Source of the DNA: Welwitschia mirabilis
Taxonomy: Eukaryota; Gnetophyta; Gnetopsida; Welwitschiales
Assembly (NCBI GenBank): GCA_051453625.1
Contig: JBOZIK010000001.1
Span: forward strand, 122,277,068-122,341,067
Length of the DNA: 64,000 bases
Direction: 5' to 3'
This document shows positions 60,000 through 64,000 of this stretch, in pieces. Each line of letters begins with the position of its first letter. Position 1 is the stretch's first letter. A model generated the notes under the pieces. It searched no databases, was not told where the DNA came from, and saw nothing but the letters and a program-made list of their open reading frames with translations. Both the position numbers and the translations under genes were made by a program.

Positions 60000-62200
60000 T
60001 TATTACTATTCCCTCTACTTCCAAATTATGCACCTCATTGAATCTTCCTTTTACTAAAAACACTTGTGTTAGCATTCAAAGTAGTGAGTATATGCCTCCT
60101 GCTTTAAATAAGCATTGGTTTCATTCTAATCATTCACACTAAAAACTTTCTAACTAGAGGACCACATTTTATTTATGAAATTATGAGATTACATCATATG
60201 CCATCTTGTTTTATTCTTGGATATAGTTGAGTCCACTAAGCTTTCTTATGCATTTGTCTATGCCCTTAACAAAAGTACATTATAAGAACATGTGTGAGAT
60301 GGATTCTTAGGTTTTATAGTAAAGGATGCAATTTAATGCTAAATTAAGCCCTCCTTTTGTTAAGGCATCTTGGGTGAGCATGATTTATTATCTAATCATC
60401 CATCTAAAAAACCTAACTTTTGGATGGCACTAGAGATTTCATAGGGCTTTCTGTCTAAGGTGTTCCAAATAGGACTCAGTTACTAGGAGGGAGATCTAGT
60501 TAGCTTTCTATAGATTATAAAAAATCATGTGGTTTTGTCTATTCTACCCTGGTGGATGTCTATCAAGGATTTTAGGTAGCTTCTCCTTTGCTTTTTGCAA
60601 ATTCCTTAGTGGATTCCTATCCAGAAGGATCCTTTAAACTTCGCACCACATTTGTCTAACTTTAGTCCATCCTTATTCAGTCATGTATTAGATTAGTTTA
60701 GGGAATTTTTGTTTTACTATGATGGTAAATCTCTTTTGGGTTAGGAAGCTACCTATTGATATTTTTCCCTAGCCAAAATTCCATTATCTTAAGAATTGAA
60801 GATATGTCCATCCCTACCTAATATTATTCTAAATAGCAAACATGTTTTTAGGTTCCTGCTAGAAGTTTCTATATTTCCAATTCATGCACTTTGCTTACAT
60901 CTTCTCTATATTGGATTAGACTTCCAAGGTAAGCTTAGCTAGGAAAATCTAAGATTAACACCTGATGTTCTTAAGATCATAATTCATTGCATGATTCAAT
61001 TTGGTAACCTTATTCCATGAAATGAGATGAATCCTATTTTTTATTTCATTACCTATACAAAGAAAGTTTCTAATAATTTTATTGATTTGCTAAAGGATGG
61101 TTGCTAGGGGTAGGGTTGTGATTATTATCATGTAAATAGGAATTCTATTTAGAACCACCCTAACTAGAATTATTTTACCTATTGATGACAAATATCTTCC
61201 TCTTTAAGAAGCTAATCTATTATGTATTTTAGGTAAGTTAGGGTTTCAAAGATTTAGTTTTTTTCCTATCCATGAAGATAGGTTGACTAAGATAAGAAAT
61301 GGAAAGTCCTTCCTACTACAACAAAGAATTTGTTAGATTCTAGAACTTCTTTTCTTTAGGTAGTTCATTCAGACGAGACAAGTTTTATCCTAGTTCACTT
61401 TTATTTTTATCATTTCCTCTAATATTATCATTGCACATTTTACCTCTTNNNNNNNNNNATGAGGTCTTATCTTTAGATTTCAAGATCTGATACGTTCATG
61501 GAAGGGTGTTACTGAGGCCTATCCTTTTCAAATATTTGTTAGTATTATTAACGGCTATGGTAAGAGGTAAGTAGATAAAGGGTTACCTTGCTTAACCCCT
61601 TTTTTGGGGATAATCTCCTAAAGGATTTATTCCCTATCTACATTTTGAATCTGGTGGTGGTGAGAATGATTGATATCATTTTTTAAAACCAATCCAAAAA
61701 TCCTAACTTATATAATGTAGAGTCAAGACTACTCTAGGTAACTCAATCATAATCTTTTAATAAGTTGAGTACAAGCATGCAAAAATATTTCCCCTTCTGA
61801 TGGGTCTAATTGGGAACCTCATAGGACACGATAACTTTGTCTTAGATATGCCTTCCTAGAATAAAACCTGATTAGTTTTCCTCTATGATAGATGGAAATA
61901 GAAATTATAGATGATTTACCAAAATATTTAATATAACCTTATAAAAACAAGTACAAATACTGATATGGTAATAGTCTACTAAGGATTGTACTCTATCTTT
62001 TTTGAATATGAGAATTATGATACAATTAAATCACTAAGAATCATGAGTAAGAATTTTCCAAACTAAAAATTTTTATATCTCCATCTTACTTATTACAATA
62101 AAGATCTTACTTTTAAAGTCAAGCATACTATCACAACCTACTCTTAGGCTAAACTTAAAAAGCACCAAAAACATGGGAATTTTTTTAATAATTAACAAAA
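60000..62200 (-). mobile_element. LINE (L1-type) fragment, dead
   Basis: Read on the - strand from 62.1 kb, broken frames give the reverse transcriptase of plant LINEs in order. FKKDRVQSLVDYYHISICTC comes near 62.0 kb (family PKKxxPxxxxDFRPISLCN), then SIEENXSGFILGRHI near 61.88 kb, LLKDYDXV near 61.77 kb (family DLxKAYDRV), and SPKKGLSK near 61.6 kb (family PxRGLRQGDPLSP). YLSIGGKIILVR-like text follows near 61.17 kb, then LNRIPIYMI. Near 60.25-60.45 kb VPSK and CLNKRRA texts resemble the zinc-binding zf-RVT domain. No endonuclease domain was seen beyond 62.2 kb, so the copy is 5'-truncated, as is usual for LINEs. The left end and poly-A tail are unresolved. Confidence 0.82.
61449..61458. 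other. Assembly gap, 10 N, within the LINE
   Basis: The gap falls where the reverse transcriptase active-site segment (FADD) would be expected. Confidence 0.95.
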
Positions 62201-62890
62201 CAAATTAGCTTAGAAGATATGATTAATTATTGCAACGGGTTAAATTAGTTTGTGACTAAGAGACTTACTCTCAGTCACCCACAGGATATACCTTAGAAGA
62301 ACTATGTGAGGATAGCTCACCTAATTAACATCACATTCCATATTATGGTTATTTAGGAACCTCATTTAGAAACACACCAAAGGAGTGTGTGATTTGTGGT
62401 GGAATGGTTGGTTGCGTCCACAGCTAAGCAATCATGCCTACATATCCTCATCTAGAGGAGTTCAGACCACACGTAGTTCTATCTTGGACTTCACTCCCCT
62501 TGCCATCGATACACATGAGCGTATGATGAATCAAAGTAGTCCGTGTCAATGGCTTATGGGTAGAATTGAGCATAAACCAATGCAAAAATGTAATATTCAA
62601 CTCAAGTACAAATAGAGTATCATGACATATGAAATGACATGTCACTAAAAGGTATTACACATAGATATATATGTACATAAGCATCATAGCTATGTCTAAA
62701 ATATAGGAGACGACTGGTCAGAAACTCTTGAGGTCACAATATTTATTTCTAATAAGGAATTCTAATGCATAAACAATAATGATGCATATGAATATGAACA
62801 TAAATCATATATGGATACCCAAATTTGTATATAGTGAACCCCCTAGTCACTTGGCCAACATATCCATTAGATACATAGAAGCTAAGAATG
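62200..62890. other. Unclassified sequence, moderately GC-rich patch
   Basis: About 62.36-62.56 kb is clearly less AT-rich than its neighbours and has a 76-codon + strand frame with no known domain. It reads like part of a repeat, not a gene. Confidence 0.3.
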
Positions 62891-62893
62891 TTA

Positions 62894-63145
62894 AGAGATT
62901 CCTCGACTCTCTCCCTCATCTTAGTTTATGCTAATGGGAGGAAAAAAATATATGTATAACCATTGGAAGCTCCATCAACTATGAACGTAAAGAGATCCCT
63001 CAAATTTCTCCCTCATCTTAGTATCAACCAATGGGAGGGATGAAAATATGTAAATAACCATTAGTAGATCCATCAACTAAGCATGTAGAGAGATCCCTCA
63101 AACCTCTCCCTCACCTTAGTATCAGCCAATGGGAGGAATAATATC
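62894..63145 (+). repeat. Tandem array, about 2.6 copies of a 97-98 bp unit
   Basis: Units start AGAGAT at 62894, 62991 and 63089. Each contains CTCCCTCA-T/C-CTTAGT, CCAATGGGAGG-like text and TCCATCAACTA. The period is constant while the sequence has drifted. Confidence 0.85.
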
Positions 63146-63810
63146 AAAAGTATAACATGATATAAAAATGCGATCAACACACAGGTATACATACACATAC
63201 ACATGCCATTTAGGTAGGGTACCTCATGGTTGCTCCTTTTATAACACGATATAATGAATCCAACAACATGTAAATATATATAAATGCCGAAAGGAACTAG
63301 TCTGTATGCCACTGAATCTAATCACTAGTTTCAATAAACTTGATATAATAGAAGCTAAAAGATAAAGGAAGCTAATTATATGCCTTGCTACTTTTCAACA
63401 CGAAACATAGAAGAATCACTAATGATATATCATTTTATACTCAAGGTAGCAAACATCTACTCACAACATTTAATTCATGAGCATGAACATGTAAGAAAAT
63501 AGATTTAATGATATTTACCTGAATGACCTGAAGCATGCTAAAAGCAAATGTAACCACTGTAGACTAAGCCTAAACCTACATTATTTTATAAGTATAAAAT
63601 GCCTACTATAATGAAATTTAGTCATGCTGAAAGCAACATCATTACTAATCAATACATCCATCAACTCCTAGCACTCCTCATAAATTAATCACTAAGAAAG
63701 CAAGTGCAAGAAGGTATTCAATTAAAATAACTACTATAACATGTTTATCCAAGAAGTCAACAAGAATTCAATTTTATCTAAACGTTACTCTCATCATGAG
63801 TTTACTTCTA
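63146..63810. other. AT-rich sequence, nothing recognised
   Basis: Short frames such as 63073-63312 (- strand) overlap the tandem array and show no domain. A splice-donor-like CAG|GTAAAT on the - strand near 63,515 is isolated. Confidence 0.35.
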
Positions 63811-63811
63811 C

Positions 63812-63836
<25 letters not shown>
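63812..63836 (+). repeat. TA dinucleotide microsatellite
   Basis: A run of about 12 TA repeats, followed by CACACATG. Confidence 0.95.
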
Positions 63837-63843
<7 letters not shown>

Positions 63844-64000
63844 GCAAAGCTAATATAAAATATTATTATGCATGTCTTATAATGCAATTTAATATATAAG
63901 TAAGACCTAATACATAATAAAATATAATATGCTATAGTGTAACATAATATAACAGAATATATAAGCAATACTTCTCATATGAATAACATAGACTTAAATA

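Noticed and set aside
62894-63145. Evenly spaced repeats resembling a CRISPR array
   Set aside because: The units are contiguous 97-bp tandem copies without distinct spacers, and the genome is eukaryotic.
63500-63530. Splice-donor-like CAG|GTAAAT on the - strand as evidence of a second gene
   Set aside because: No acceptor, open exon frame or protein similarity was found near it, and such words are common in AT-rich DNA.

Overview
The window looks like nuclear DNA from a plant with a large, repeat-filled, very AT-rich genome. It holds one intact intron-containing gene, many layers of decayed LTR retrotransposons, a LINE and a plastid-derived gene fragment. By eye GC is near 30% outside the gene. 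Old retroelement signals have decayed almost entirely by C-to-T and G-to-A changes, as expected from deamination of methylated cytosine. An old, AT-drifted genome of this kind would fit a gymnosperm such as Welwitschia. That is an inference from composition and element age, not an identification.

Layout. 1-1.1 kb: AT-rich, nothing recognised. 1,166-4,876: a short non-autonomous Gypsy-type element with two LTRs, a tRNA-Asp-type primer-binding site and an exact 5-bp target duplication. About 7.5-42.7 kb: a nested cluster. Its outermost layer is a + strand Gypsy element of Athila/Tat type (5' LTR ending at 9,474, pol at about 14.7-17.05 kb, a related LTR ending at 42,703). Inside lies a - strand Copia element (22,134-40,662) with 2-kb LTRs. 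The left LTR of that Copia is split by a - strand Gypsy-type element (24,139-34,037), which itself carries a plastid rbcL fragment. A second Copia gag fragment sits at about 20.9-21.6 kb. 45.0-49.4 kb: another decayed - strand Gypsy, interrupted by the 3' end of a fresh, GC-richer + strand Copia (48,784-49,087).

51,609-54,205 (- strand) is the only cellular gene I can support: a ten-exon glycerophosphodiester phosphodiesterase (GDPD) of 361 codons. Every splice phase fits and all catalytic motifs are present. Its leader contains a tandem duplication, and each copy holds a start-stop mini-ORF. Its last exon carries an in-frame 48-bp tandem duplication that runs across the stop codon.

54.7-60 kb is mostly unclassified AT-rich sequence. 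About 60.0-62.2 kb is a decayed - strand LINE reverse transcriptase. 62.9-63.15 kb is a 97-bp tandem array, and 63.8 kb has a TA microsatellite.

The assembly has seven N gaps. At least two of the large ones have the same sequence on both sides, so they are probably contig overlaps written as gaps. No bacterial-type operons, CRISPR arrays, rRNA or tRNA genes were seen. The retroelement genes are all broken except the short tail of the young Copia.
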